Of a stretch of 64,000 nt of DNA, positions 38,663-48,005 are shown piece by piece (within the stretch, counting starts at the first letter, position 1; each line of letters starts with the position of its first letter). Both the position numbers and the translations under genes were made by a program. Source of the stretch: Pyrofollis japonicus (GTDB lineage: Archaea > Thermoproteota > Thermoprotei_A > Sulfolobales > Pyrodictiaceae); the NCBI RefSeq assembly GCF_033097485.1, contig NZ_AP028634.1, positions 1,417,126 through 1,481,125 of the forward strand. The letters are read 5' to 3'. A model generated the notes under the pieces. It was not told where the DNA came from and made no database searches. It worked only from the letters and a program-made list of their open reading frames with translations.

Positions 38663-39448
38663 TTACTTGTTCATACATGTAAGCGTATCTATGATGTTGA
38701 TGGCTATGCTTGCCCTTCGTTTTAATCGCGTCTCATTTTTGTATTGTTTTAACAAGGTCTTTATCTCCTCGCTAATATCCTTGACGCAAATGTTTCGGCT
38801 TAGGACCTTCGAGCGCAGTATTCCTCCTACTAATTGTGTAAGATTAGATGGCCTTCTTGAGACAGTTGCTGACTCGAAGTCGATAATATAGGGTTCAAGG
38901 GTGTTATTTTCGACTATAACTTGTCGATGTGGTCTTGCAAGTTCGTTATGGCTAATGCCTAGGATGTCTAAGAGGAATGCCTTCCAGAGTAGTCTCCGCA
39001 TTATCAGTGTGGTTTTGGCAGTGTTGTTGCACGAATCTAGTGCTTCGTCTAAGTGCTTGCCTTTAATGTACTCCATTGCTATAAATAAGTTGTTGTAGCT
39101 GTAGACTTGGGGAGATATGTTAATTATTGATGCTGTTATGAGCATTGCTGCTTCGTGAAGCAGGCTTATTCTTCTAGAGCCAGGTCGTAGAGCTTTAACC
39201 GCGACGATTCTTTCACCCATTAGTGCTAGGAAGACGTTACTTGCCCATCCTTTTCCTAGGAGCATCAGTTTTCCTATTCTTAGATTACCCCTATTTACAT
39301 AGTGAGTTATCCCATGTTGGGTCAGAGCATCTATTAATTTGTTGCAGAAATCTGTTTCAGGTCTTGGAAAACATATGGCTTCTTTGGCTACTTCCAGCGG
39401 TATGGCTTCATCCAATGCGGTGTCTTTTCTACGAATTTCTCCAGCCAT
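38663..39448 (-). CDS. COG2112-type archaeal Ser/Thr protein kinase
   Basis: An atypical kinase of 261 residues. The glycine loop is LGKGWASNVFLA (about 64-75), the ATP lysine is in IVAVKALRPGS, the catalytic loop reads HNELARPHRQVI instead of HRDLKxxN, and the metal motif is DFESA instead of DFG. These features define the archaeal COG2112 group, which is related to RIO/Bud32 kinases. The substrate is unknown. The first 61 bp overlap the end of the CCA-enzyme gene, so a shared role in tRNA biology is possible. TTG 39415 is an alternative start. Confidence 0.82.
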   Translation of the reverse strand: MAGEIRRKDTALDEAIPLEVAKEAICFPRPETDFCNKLIDALTQHGITHYVNRGNLRIGKLMLLGKGWASNVFLALMGERIVAVKALRPGSRRISLLHEAAMLITASIINISPQVYSYNNLFIAMEYIKGKHLDEALDSCNNTAKTTLIMRRLLWKAFLLDILGISHNELARPHRQVIVENNTLEPYIIDFESATVSRRPSNLTQLVGGILRSKVLSRNICVKDISEEIKTLLKQYKNETRLKRRASIAINIIDTLTCMNK

Positions 39449-40965
39449 GCTAATTCGTCCCTGTCAAGGTTCTCTATAAGGGCTAGAGCTTTTCCGACAC
39501 GTATAGTATAGCTCTTTGCTGCTTTTGGGAGCAAGTCTCTAATAGTGCTTGCTAGGAGTTCTTCTGGCCTGCGATATCGTCTCTTCTTCAGTGCTACGAG
39601 CCGCCCAGCGTCGTCAATCCAGGGCCCAATAGTGTCCTCGCTACTGAGGTGTTTCCGTAGAAACCTTTCAGCGTTTTCACCCGCCCATGCAGGTGGGCCT
39701 CTTCGTAGCTCGTAGCTTGGTAAGACCGGGTTCTCAACCTCTACCGAGATATAAGCTCTTGTGCCGTCTTCCTTGGCATAGACGCTGTAATCGTCTACGA
39801 TGAACCCATTGCTCTCTAAGATGCGGGTTATTATTCTCGCCACGCGTTTGGCTATCCCCCATAGATTATCTGGGGCTTCTTTCTCTGGTGGTGTTAGGAC
39901 TATGAGTACAGTGTGGTCTATGCGGTCGGCGGCTTTTGCGCCTATCTGTCCCGGATAAGGAGTCTTATGTGGAGTAAATACGTGGAAGAACTCATATCTC
40001 GGAATTCTGAGATACATTTTGGCGGCAGTGATGAATAATGAGAACGATTTGTACGATAATGCTGCGGCAACGTTTCGTTTAGGGTCTACGGGGTCAGGAA
40101 ATATCAGAGGAGCATTGCTGTAAGTTTCTAATAGCCTATCCACGTGTTGTTTCTCTTTCTCGCTAAGCGTTATAACGAGTCTGGGCTTCCATTTCTTTGA
40201 TGCATTGTCTAGTAGTGATCTAAAGCATTTATACTTGATTATAAGCAATTCAGCTAGGTATCCTGAGAATCCTTGCACAGCTATTTCTGCCCCATAGACT
40301 CCTATGCCCTTTAAGAAGGATTTCAGCAATCGTATCTCGTTTCTTTGCTCCGGGGACGTGTTTTTTAGCACGAATTCTCGATGGTAGGGGGTTCTGTCAA
40401 CAGCTGTTATTGGTTTTGATGGATCTTTTACTCTACATCCGGGAACAATCTCTATCCATACGCCGCTGTATAGTAGTCGTAGATATGGGTGTTGTGCATA
40501 TCTCTTTTCGACACGATAGCCCATATTCCTTAGGCTTGATTCAATCCGGGCTACTAGGCCTTGATTTATGATGCTAAGGCAGTTTTCATGTGGTAAGAGA
40601 ATAAATAAGTCTATATCGACGTCTCCTCGAAGCCAAGTATCCTTGGCAAAGCTTCCCTCGGCGGTGACCAATGCATCGTGGATCCCCAATCCTTCTAGAA
40701 TTGAAATGATTAGTTTTCTCACCTTATCAACTACTCTTTTAAGCATTTCATAATCCTCGCTGCGGGGTACAATTAGCTCAAGTACTTTTTTCTCGACATC
40801 GTTGTGAAGACACTCCAAGACTCTCCTTGCACCTTCCACTATGCGTGTCGTTATCTGGATAGAGATATTTACGTGTCCTTCGCGATATGGTATAAAACAT
40901 GGCGATGAAGAGGGCTGGTATTGCTGAACAAGCCTAATTGATGACGGACACCAGCTCTGAGCCAT
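39388..40965 (-). CDS. cca: CCA-adding tRNA nucleotidyltransferase (archaeal class I)
   Basis: Adds or repairs the CCA end of tRNA. The catalytic head has GSFAKDTWLRGDVDIDLFILL (key GS and DxD near residues 105-122), followed by RVKDPSKPITAVDRTPYH, the neck region, and the archaeal body and tail domains ending GKALALIENL. ATG 40965 gives 525 residues, longer than the family (about 450); the first 40 residues look non-conserved, so GTG 40839 (residue 43) may be the true start. It heads the CCA-kinase-HTH operon. Confidence 0.9.
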   Translation of the reverse strand: MAQSWCPSSIRLVQQYQPSSSPCFIPYREGHVNISIQITTRIVEGARRVLECLHNDVEKKVLELIVPRSEDYEMLKRVVDKVRKLIISILEGLGIHDALVTAEGSFAKDTWLRGDVDIDLFILLPHENCLSIINQGLVARIESSLRNMGYRVEKRYAQHPYLRLLYSGVWIEIVPGCRVKDPSKPITAVDRTPYHREFVLKNTSPEQRNEIRLLKSFLKGIGVYGAEIAVQGFSGYLAELLIIKYKCFRSLLDNASKKWKPRLVITLSEKEKQHVDRLLETYSNAPLIFPDPVDPKRNVAAALSYKSFSLFITAAKMYLRIPRYEFFHVFTPHKTPYPGQIGAKAADRIDHTVLIVLTPPEKEAPDNLWGIAKRVARIITRILESNGFIVDDYSVYAKEDGTRAYISVEVENPVLPSYELRRGPPAWAGENAERFLRKHLSSEDTIGPWIDDAGRLVALKKRRYRRPEELLASTIRDLLPKAAKSYTIRVGKALALIENLDRDELAWLEKFVEKTPHWMKPYRWK

Positions 40966-41051
40966 GGCTTGCTTCTAGCTAGTCGTCTAGCTATGTTAGG
41001 AAAAGTTATGAGTGCATAGCTGATTGACGCGCTTGTTAGGGTGTATACGAG

Positions 41052-41795
41052 TTGAGCACGTTCGATAGACGCGTAAAAATAGTCTATGAAAAGCTTAGGG
41101 CTAAGGCAGAGACTATAAGCAATGATACTATCAGGAGACTCGTGCTTGAACTCCTAACAGAGCCCGTGATAACGTTTACAAAGGTTGAGCCAAAGATAAG
41201 CTTCTTTGAAAGCCCTGCCGCGCCCAAGAAGCACCATGCTTACCCCGGGGGACTCCTAGACCATACTCTCGGTGTTACGGAGATAGCCGAGAAGCTAATG
41301 GATGTCTATAGCAACATATATGGTGCTAAAATCGATAGGAATATAGTTGTTGCCGCAGCTCTGCTACACGACTTATTTAAGTATTATCAGTACGAGAGGG
41401 ATCCATTGACTGGCGGATATAGGCCTCGTTCTGATTGGTACTTTAGCCACGACTTTGCAATGGTTGCTGAGCTTAGTGTACGTGGAGCCCCTGAGCGCTT
41501 GATAAGAGCCGTAGCAGAGGTTCACGGCACGGTTCCTTTCACAATGATAGAGTCACAGATAGTTCACCAGGCCGATTCGACAGATTCTGAGATGATCGCT
41601 AAGATACAAGACATAATATGGAGAGTCTGTATGGATATAGAGATAGAGATACCGGAGACAAAGGCGATAAAGGTATTCAATGAGGCTCTTAAACGGTTGC
41701 CGATATTTGAGTATGCGCGAATATACTATAGTGAAGGCAGAGACGCGCTGCGCGAGTACATAAAGAAGCTATTAGGACTTGAGACTAAGTCCTAG
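41052..41795 (+). CDS. HD-domain phosphohydrolase/nuclease
   Basis: A 247-residue metal-dependent HD protein. Metal ligands are visible in HHAYPGGLLDHTLGV (about 60-75), AALLHDLFKYYQY with the HD pair (about 105), and FSHDFAMVAE plus VAEVHGTVPF further on. This order resembles the HD domain of YhaM-type 3'-5' exoribonucleases, here without an OB domain. The exact substrate is unknown. The start is TTG 41052. It is followed by the small-RNA interval. Confidence 0.8.
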   Translation: MSTFDRRVKIVYEKLRAKAETISNDTIRRLVLELLTEPVITFTKVEPKISFFESPAAPKKHHAYPGGLLDHTLGVTEIAEKLMDVYSNIYGAKIDRNIVVAAALLHDLFKYYQYERDPLTGGYRPRSDWYFSHDFAMVAELSVRGAPERLIRAVAEVHGTVPFTMIESQIVHQADSTDSEMIAKIQDIIWRVCMDIEIEIPETKAIKVFNEALKRLPIFEYARIYYSEGRDALREYIKKLLGLETKS

Positions 41796-41829
41796 AACAT
41801 GCTGAGATGAGGAGGCCGACATAAACCTA

Positions 41830-41850
41830 CACCCCTGGAGCCAAGGGGTG
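41830..41850. other. Perfect hairpin, start of small-RNA interval
   Basis: CACCCCT and AGGGGTG enclose the loop GGAGCCA. It lies 35 bp after the HD gene. It could be a terminator or part of an unrecognised RNA. Confidence 0.4.
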
Positions 41851-41970
41851 GATGAAGAAGGGTCGATTTGCCGAGGAGATGCATAGCAAGTTCATGTAGA
41901 TAACGACTTTAAGTATCTTAGCATTCGTTGATTATAATGTGGCTGTGCTTGGCTTGTCCAATCCATGTCT

Positions 41971-42043
41971 TTTGCCGATGAAGACCCGTCGGACGTAGAC
42001 GAGCATATGCGATGAGATGTCCCCTGGCTCCTCTGAGGCAGAA
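41971..42043 (+). ncRNA. Candidate C/D box sRNA (plus strand)
   Basis: A box-C-like CGATGA (41976-41981), internal GAGATGT (42014-42020), a 12-base guide, and box D CTGA (42033-42036). TGCC before box C and GGCA after box D can form the terminal stem. A TATA-like ATTATAAT at about 41930-41937 would start the transcript near 41960. The D' box is unclear (CGGA or ACGA), so confidence is moderate. Confidence 0.45.
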
Positions 42044-42075
42044 ATCGTTGCAGTGGCAAATGATATACTTGGAAA

Positions 42076-42134
42076 CGCTCAGACGGGTCCAGCTACATCA
42101 TGTCTTCAGTTGACCGATAACCGTCATCATAGCC
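42076..42134 (-). ncRNA. C/D box guide sRNA targeting 23S rRNA
   Basis: On the minus strand: box C TGATGA (42124-42129), guide, D' CTGA, four-base spacer, C' ATGATGT (42095-42101), 12-base guide (42083-42094), box D CTGA (42079-42082). GCT before C and AGC after D can pair. The second guide pairs with the 23S segment at 19940-19950 over 11 contiguous positions including one G-U, directly next to box D; by the fifth-nucleotide rule it would methylate the G at 19946. Nop5 and fibrillarin, the protein partners, are encoded at 53-55 kb. Confidence 0.7.
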
Positions 42135-42206
42135 GTGATGATTAGCAAACCATCAGACTCGGAAAAGGGATGAAGAAGAGCTCTCTCTCTGAGCCCTTTT
42201 GCATCA
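42131..42206 (+). ncRNA. Possible second C/D sRNA, divergent
   Basis: GTGATGA (42135-42141), a 12-base guide, CAGA as D', GGATGAA as C' and CTGA as D near 42198. AAAAGGG and CCCTTTT also form a stem around the second half. No rRNA target was found and no promoter is evident, so this may be chance. Confidence 0.3.
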
Positions 42207-43271
42207 TTAGAGAAGAGCTTTTAGCACCCTAGCGACAGATAGTGGCATCTTTGTGATAATTCGTAATGTTTTCTTAAGGTTAAGTTCTCCCAACCCTATT
42301 GCAGTAAACACGTCAAGCGGTATAGACTCTAGTACTGCTGCTCGTGTTTTAGGAGACACGGCCTTTACTCTATCTAGTAGCTTTCTTTGCCTCGATATCC
42401 ACTCTATTATGTTTGATATCACTGAGACTCTATCCACGCCCTTATCTATGCTCTGAAACAAAGCATATGATGAAGCAACGCTTGGCCTAATTCCCTCACC
42501 TGTTAAGGGATAAACGAATCCTGCTGCTTCTCCTACTACGGGGCTTCTTTCTCTCATGAAGAGTTCTTTATTCACATTTGATGCAATAATCCTTGCTCCC
42601 TTAATGGCAGAGGATTTCTCTGCTTTCACTGATCTAAGATACTCTCTCGTAAAGACTTCAAGCCTATAAACAAGTTTATCAAACGATTCAAGCCCCCCAA
42701 CACCTATATCAACGACACGTTCACCTCTAGGAAACACCCAATAGTATCCGATTAGGTTCTCGTCAAACCAGAACTCTATTGTATTCACGTCGTCTAAAGG
42801 CTCTTTGAGCTCGAGGATGCGTTGTACTGCATTTATTACTTCAACTCCATTTTTATGAATGTATCCATACGCACCTATAGAGCCTACAGCTATTATCGTC
42901 TCCTCGCGAGGATCTACACCGATAGGTGATAAATCTTCGCGAAGACGTACAGGTTTTCGTATGAACTCCGAAGACGAAATTAAGTATTTCAGGAACCCCG
43001 GTTTATTGATAATGTAGCCCCAATGTCCTCCACTATGTTCTTTTATGAGTTGGTTGTTTAGATATATACGAAAGCCTTTTATCTCTGTTAATATAAACTC
43101 CTTTGGGATTTTTATGAAATGTTCTATCGAGCCAGGTACCGCCCAGCCGCATGGCTTTGAGCCAGGTTCGTGAATGTCGTAGACTATGACTTTGTAGCCC
43201 TTGTTTGAAGCGTAAAACGCAAAGGAGGCACCTGCTGGGCCTGAACCTACAACTGTGAAATCGTGCCTCAT
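42207..43271 (-). CDS. Geranylgeranyl reductase family flavoprotein
   Basis: An FAD enzyme of 354 residues that saturates the isoprenoid chains of archaeal lipids. The N-terminal FAD loop is VVGSGPAGASFAFYA, the substrate motif PCGWAVPG lies near residue 41, YYWVFPRGERVVDIGVGG near 175, and GEAAGFVYPLTGEGIRPS near 245 is the second FAD motif. It is adjacent to GGPP synthase (67 bp apart), which fits a lipid operon. The length is shorter than typical 390-450 residue members. Confidence 0.88.
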   Translation of the reverse strand: MRHDFTVVGSGPAGASFAFYASNKGYKVIVYDIHEPGSKPCGWAVPGSIEHFIKIPKEFILTEIKGFRIYLNNQLIKEHSGGHWGYIINKPGFLKYLISSSEFIRKPVRLREDLSPIGVDPREETIIAVGSIGAYGYIHKNGVEVINAVQRILELKEPLDDVNTIEFWFDENLIGYYWVFPRGERVVDIGVGGLESFDKLVYRLEVFTREYLRSVKAEKSSAIKGARIIASNVNKELFMRERSPVVGEAAGFVYPLTGEGIRPSVASSYALFQSIDKGVDRVSVISNIIEWISRQRKLLDRVKAVSPKTRAAVLESIPLDVFTAIGLGELNLKKTLRIITKMPLSVARVLKALL

Positions 43272-43338
43272 GAGTTATTTCCCGTGGTACAGGATTGAAA
43301 CGAATTAGCGGATAATTGTTTTTAGCCAGTGTTTTGTC

Positions 43339-44244
43339 CTAGTTTAGTTTTCGGAGTATCGATTTTGTATCCAGTTCGCCTAGCATGGCACTGACTATAA
43401 ATGAAGGGATTATGTGAATAAGTGTACTTTTTGTTCCGAAGGTTTTGTTGATTAATGTATTTGTTTCTTCAAGCAGTTTGTTTATTGTCAAGTAGGCTTT
43501 TGCTATTCCTTTGCCGTTGATCCATGCTCTAAATAATCTTAGCCCAGGCTCGGTTGACTTCTCCGGGTCCATGCTGTCTCTAATATCGTCGGCTATTTGG
43601 TACATTATTCCAATGTTCTCACCTATTGTAGATAAAGAATCTAGGAGATCATACGCCTTTGCGGCAATGGCGCCGAGCTCGGCTGAAAGCCTAAAGAGTG
43701 ATCCGGTCTTGAGTCTAACCATCTCAATATATGTTTCTGGCCTTAAAGGCTCGGTGTAGAATGCATCTATAACCTCTCCCTTAGATATATCAAGCCAAGC
43801 CGCTACCGTCCTTAATAGTGCTAGTGCGCCATATTTTTGGTAAATAATTTCCTGCGCGAAAGGAATGAGTAAATTAGATACCATGACTGTCTTCTTTAAT
43901 CCGTGCTTTATCCATGCAGCTTCTTTCCCCCTGCGCCGTGTGTCCTCGTCAATTATGTCATCGAGTGCCAGGCTTGCGGCATGCACAAGTTCAACTGCCA
44001 CGGCAGCGTCAAGGGCATCTTTAATGCTTGCCCCAAGTGTTTTTGCAAGTTCGATTACAAGGAATCCTCGCAGCCTCTTACCGCCCATAGCAATATAGTG
44101 TGCAACGTTTATTGCTTGAGCTTGCGGCAGCTCTCTTAGTCTATTTTCTATCGCTGTATCTATGAGTGATTTTATTGACTTCCACCGCTCCAGTAGCTCC
44201 GTATAAATACTCAGATCCGTCATAGTTTCGTTCGCCATATACAT
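43339..44244 (-). CDS. Geranylgeranyl diphosphate synthase (polyprenyl synthetase)
   Basis: A trans-prenyltransferase of 301 residues. The first Asp-rich motif reads LDDIIDED (FARM), the second DDIRD (SARM) after MYQIA; GGKRLRG is near residue 54. Chain length is probably C20, though C25 is possible and cannot be decided. It supplies substrate to the GGGP and DGGGP synthases in this window. ATG 44244 follows AGGG. Confidence 0.9.
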   Translation of the reverse strand: MYMANETMTDLSIYTELLERWKSIKSLIDTAIENRLRELPQAQAINVAHYIAMGGKRLRGFLVIELAKTLGASIKDALDAAVAVELVHAASLALDDIIDEDTRRRGKEAAWIKHGLKKTVMVSNLLIPFAQEIIYQKYGALALLRTVAAWLDISKGEVIDAFYTEPLRPETYIEMVRLKTGSLFRLSAELGAIAAKAYDLLDSLSTIGENIGIMYQIADDIRDSMDPEKSTEPGLRLFRAWINGKGIAKAYLTINKLLEETNTLINKTFGTKSTLIHIIPSFIVSAMLGELDTKSILRKLN

Positions 44245-44389
44245 CCCTACAATTGATGTCGTCTAGAACAAACTTCATAATAACTTTATTAGCTTTCGCT
44301 TAGCCTAAATCATTGAGTGTCCAGAGTAGACGTTGTTCCCCCTCACTCTTATACCCTTCCATCCACTAGATTACCGTAACTGGGGACAA

Positions 44390-45142
44390 GTGTTGGGCAA
44401 GGCGCACTTATCTTATCCGGATGCAAAGTCGTTCTACAATATATTAGACTCTCTTTCAAAAATAGTTGACGAAGTGAACATGACTATATCAAACGAAGGC
44501 GTAAAGGCTGTAGCTATTGACCCCGCACACGTGGCGCTTATAACGATTGAATTGCCGCCTGAGAGCTTTATAGAGTATGAAGTTGAAGGCGAAAAAGTTG
44601 AGCTTGGTTTTAATGTAGCAAATGTTGCTAAATTAGTGAAAAGAGGTAAGAAAGGAGACAAGCTCGAGATAGATGTTGAAGAGGATAAAGTGACGTGGTC
44701 GATTGTTGGTGCTGTGATAAAAAGATACAGGTTGAATAATCTAGAAGTAGCTATACCTGAAATACCTGAAGCCCAGCTAGAGTTTAAGATTCATGTAGCG
44801 ATGATAGTGGATCCATTCAAGAATGCTCTGCGTGATGCAGAAGCAGTTGGGGACACTGTTGAACTTGAAGCGCCGAACGAGTCAATGCTGATCATAAGGG
44901 GTGTAGGTACAGCTGTAGCCGAGGCCAAGATTAATAGTGATTCGCCAGCTGTTGTCGAGTTTAAGGTAGAGGAGCCGGGCAAGTCGGCATATAGTATAGA
45001 CTACTTGAAGCACGTCTTGTCATTAACAAAGGTTGCGGATACCATAGTCATCGAGTTCTCTCCGGAAATGCCGCTGAGGCTTCAGTTTAGATTACCCGCG
45101 GGCGGCAATGTAACGTACTTGCTCGCTCCTAAGGCCATATAA
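44390..45142 (+). CDS. pcn: Sliding clamp PCNA
   Basis: The DNA polymerase clamp. SYPDAKSFYNILDSLSKIVDE begins the first domain, followed by GVKAVAIDPAHVALI, the interdomain loop IPEIPEAQLEFK and the C-terminal RLPAGGNVTYLLAPK that contacts partners. GTG 44390, with GGGG four bases upstream, gives the normal 250 residues; the frame upstream of it is not conserved. Crenarchaea usually have several PCNA paralogues, so this may be one subunit of a heterotrimer. Confidence 0.93.
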   Translation: MLGKAHLSYPDAKSFYNILDSLSKIVDEVNMTISNEGVKAVAIDPAHVALITIELPPESFIEYEVEGEKVELGFNVANVAKLVKRGKKGDKLEIDVEEDKVTWSIVGAVIKRYRLNNLEVAIPEIPEAQLEFKIHVAMIVDPFKNALRDAEAVGDTVELEAPNESMLIIRGVGTAVAEAKINSDSPAVVEFKVEEPGKSAYSIDYLKHVLSLTKVADTIVIEFSPEMPLRLQFRLPAGGNVTYLLAPKAI

Positions 45143-45293
45143 CGATTTTACTTAGCCAAGTTTGGTAACCAATTCTTCTCAGTAATGAGGCTTAACTAAA
45201 AGCAGGCCAGGAATCCATATATTTGTGGATGATGAGTACTCACCGGCTCGTCGTAGATCGCTTTAAATGCAGAAGGCCAGGACAGCTGACTCA

Positions 45294-46181
45294 TCACCTT
45301 TTCACGAGACCTATTATGAGTTTAGCTATTTCCTCGGCGGGATCAACTCCAGTTGCACTTTGAAGTCCGCGCCAAAGAGGAGACGCATTTACTTCTATTA
45401 CGTAGAACTCATTATTGGGCGTCTCTATTATGTCTACACCTGCGTAGAAGAGGCCCAGAAGTTTTGTTGCCCTTACTGCCGCTTCAAGCACCTCGGCCTC
45501 TGGGTGTGCAGGTATGGGTTTAGCCCCTCTCGCTATATTTGTTTTCCATCCACCAATTGTTTGGCGGTACATGGATCCTACGACTTTTTCTCCGACAACG
45601 AAGACTCTTAGATCCATACTATCCTTTTTCTCAAGATATTCTTGGAGATATATGGGTTGGTTAACTCTGAGAAGGAGATTTACTACATGATACGCTGTGT
45701 CTATATCAGCTACGCGAAAGGATCCTAAACCCAGGCTGCCCATGAGCGGCTTAATTACTGCTTGACCTACTTTTTCGACAAAGTGTAGTGCCGTTGATGG
45801 GTTCTCAGTTATGATTGTCCTTGGCACGGGTATTCTATGTGATTCTAGTACTCGTAGACTGGAAAATTTGTCACGTGCAAGGAATAGAGAAAATGATGGG
45901 TTCACAACTAGGATGCCGGAATCTTCAGCTGCCTTGAGTAATGCTAGGCGAAACTGGTATTTCTCTGCAGAAAGACCTTGTCCCATGCCTCTCACTATGA
46001 TTGCATCTACGTTCGTGCACTTCCCTTGATACTTTATCGCACAGTCGCCTCTTATCTCTGCAGACAAGTATGGCCATACTATGTAAAGTGTTGATGCACC
46101 TTGTTTTGATAGAGCTTTTAGGAGCTTACGTGAACTCCAGGTTGGTCTAGGTGTATAGTGTAGTATGGCTACTCTAGGCAT
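45294..46181 (-). CDS. RimK/LysX-type ATP-grasp ligase
   Basis: A 295-residue ATP-grasp enzyme that links an amino acid (often glutamate) to a carboxylate. Motifs: AVIKPLMGSLGLGSF (ATP loop), IYLQEYLEKKDSMDLRVFVVG, GWKTNIARGAKP and FYVIEVNASPLWRG (metal site). Related proteins make coenzyme tails or amino-carrier-linked intermediates; the substrate is unknown. It overlaps the upstream gene by 8 bp. Confidence 0.82.
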   Translation of the reverse strand: MPRVAILHYTPRPTWSSRKLLKALSKQGASTLYIVWPYLSAEIRGDCAIKYQGKCTNVDAIIVRGMGQGLSAEKYQFRLALLKAAEDSGILVVNPSFSLFLARDKFSSLRVLESHRIPVPRTIITENPSTALHFVEKVGQAVIKPLMGSLGLGSFRVADIDTAYHVVNLLLRVNQPIYLQEYLEKKDSMDLRVFVVGEKVVGSMYRQTIGGWKTNIARGAKPIPAHPEAEVLEAAVRATKLLGLFYAGVDIIETPNNEFYVIEVNASPLWRGLQSATGVDPAEEIAKLIIGLVKR

Positions 46182-47157
46182 TTTTGATCATCTTCTCCAC
46201 TACTGTGGTATAAATCTTGTTCGAAATAAGAGACGCATACAGGGGTGCGGTTAATGGATCGGTATGTATCACTAGTTCACTGAGATGTGATCTTATATTT
46301 GCTAATGAAGCTTTGAATTTTGCCTCTCTTAGAATATCGGCCTCTACGTCAGTTGATATTATTAGTGAAAGCGTTTCCATGAATAGGTAGTTAATAGAGG
46401 TTGATATATCTGATAGAAGAGTTGATATTGTTGCTAGTTTTGATTCTATAGCGACTGTGTTAAGATACCAGTGAAGCAGATTACTTGCGGGTTCCAGTGT
46501 TGGTGAAGTGTATATGATTACTTTTTTGACCCGGACAATTGTATCCGATATGTCTGCTATATTGTTTTTATATTTATTTATTAAATCATTATATATGGTA
46601 CTAATTTCACTGTATTCGCTAATAACCCTCTCTGTTCTAATCTTTATTTCTCCTATAGATTTTGATAGCATTGTAGCGAGCTTTGCAGCAGCGATAATGA
46701 AGGCTAGCGGGAGGTCTTGATAATCAATAGTAATTGATGGGCCGGTTATTCTCGACAATATTATCTCCGGTAACGGGTGAGCTATTACGAGCATTCTTGA
46801 CCCGGTAAGCCGTACGGCATCTGATGTTTTGGCTACAAGGTTCTCTGTACCGGGTTCCGCAAATAGTATGACAAGGGAGTCCTCATCATGATATGGAAGT
46901 GTATGGTATAATATTTCCTCGCCTGGCGTAAGCCGTACATCCTTATTGCTAAGCTGTCTTAAGGGCCAGTACAGAATTCCAGCTGCAGATTTTGCAAAAC
47001 CAGAGCCAAAGTAACCTATGTAAAGGGTTTTGAAAAAGGTCTCTCTGAGGAAATCTTTTGCCTCCTCTTCTACTTTCTCGTATATAATCTTCTCTAGGCT
47101 TGCCAGCTCGGATTGCGTTATAGGAGTGCCGTTTTTAATGCGTTGCAGCAGCTGCAA
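46174..47157 (-). CDS. Uncharacterised crenarchaeal protein, possible SIS fold
   Basis: A 327-residue protein without a certain family. The first half has alternating strands and helices ([16 protein letters not shown]; then [17 protein letters not shown], which recalls SIS-domain sugar-phosphate-binding loops). The second half is long, helical and Ser/Thr/Ile-rich, perhaps coiled. It overlaps mtnP by 40 bp and the ATP-grasp gene by 8 bp, so these three form one transcript. I make no functional claim. Confidence 0.55.
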   Translation of the reverse strand: MQLLQRIKNGTPITQSELASLEKIIYEKVEEEAKDFLRETFFKTLYIGYFGSGFAKSAAGILYWPLRQLSNKDVRLTPGEEILYHTLPYHDEDSLVILFAEPGTENLVAKTSDAVRLTGSRMLVIAHPLPEIILSRITGPSITIDYQDLPLAFIIAAAKLATMLSKSIGEIKIRTERVISEYSEISTIYNDLINKYKNNIADISDTIVRVKKVIIYTSPTLEPASNLLHWYLNTVAIESKLATISTLLSDISTSINYLFMETLSLIISTDVEADILREAKFKASLANIRSHLSELVIHTDPLTAPLYASLISNKIYTTVVEKMIKNA

Positions 47158-47948
47158 AGCTCTGAATCCGGTTCCTCAGGTATCTTCGGGATTAGTTCAT
47201 ATAGTATTCTGCGAGCCTTCTCCGTGTTCTCCTTCATAACTCTTGCTACTTCGTCAGCTGTCACAGGACGTTCAGCCCACACATCATAGTCCGTCACCAG
47301 AGCCAGTGTTGCATAGCAGAGCTGTGCTTCACATGCAAGGTTTACTTCAGGGACAAGTGTCATGCCAATTATATCGGCCCTGAATACCTCTTTCCAGATT
47401 CTGCTCTCAGCCCTTGTTGAGAAGCGGGGCCCTTCTATGCATATGTATGTACCTTTTTCGTGAATTGTATAGCCCAGCTGTTTACCTGTTTCTATAATTA
47501 GCTTACGGAGATGTTCACAGAATGGATCAGCCATACTGACGTGTGCTACAACTCCTTGATCGAAGAAAGTGTAGTCTCTATTCTTTGTCATATCTATGAA
47601 TTGGTCTGGGACAACAAGATCACCCGGCTTATAGTCTTCTCGGAGGGAACCTACAGCGGATACAGCAATAACCCACTTTACTCCAAGCGATTTTAATGCC
47701 CATATGTTTGCTCTATAGTTTATGCGATGGGGAGGAATACGGTGTCCACGTCCGTGACGGGGGAGAAACGCTACTCGTCTACCTTTCAATGTTCCTAATA
47801 TTATGTAGTCACTTGGTTCGCCATAAGGCGTGTATACTTTAATTTCCTTAATATCTTCTAATATACCCGGATCATAGAGCCCGCTTCCACCAATTATTCC
47901 TATTTCAGCCTTCTCGTAAGGCTTTGGAGGAAAGTCAGCTTTTTCCAC
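47118..47948 (-). CDS. mtnP: S-methyl-5'-thioadenosine phosphorylase
   Basis: Splits methylthioadenosine with phosphate, recycling the by-product of polyamine synthesis. Signatures: [32 protein letters not shown] (phosphate and subunit contacts), [15 protein letters not shown], and [16 protein letters not shown]. The C-terminal CSCC resembles the CXC disulfide motif of the hyperstable Sulfolobus enzyme. The length of 276 is normal. It is the first gene of a three-gene overlapping run. Confidence 0.93.
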   Translation of the reverse strand: MEKADFPPKPYEKAEIGIIGGSGLYDPGILEDIKEIKVYTPYGEPSDYIILGTLKGRRVAFLPRHGRGHRIPPHRINYRANIWALKSLGVKWVIAVSAVGSLREDYKPGDLVVPDQFIDMTKNRDYTFFDQGVVAHVSMADPFCEHLRKLIIETGKQLGYTIHEKGTYICIEGPRFSTRAESRIWKEVFRADIIGMTLVPEVNLACEAQLCYATLALVTDYDVWAERPVTADEVARVMKENTEKARRILYELIPKIPEEPDSELCSCCNALKTALL

Positions 47949-48005
47949 GTCTTGACACCGATAGGTAGAAAGATGTAATTGTGGAAGGATAAATCCATAG
48001 TGGTT

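Noticed and set aside
45225-45300. GATGATGA with a later CTGA between pcn and the ATP-grasp gene
   Set aside because: No D' or C' pair was found and the distances do not fit a guide RNA.
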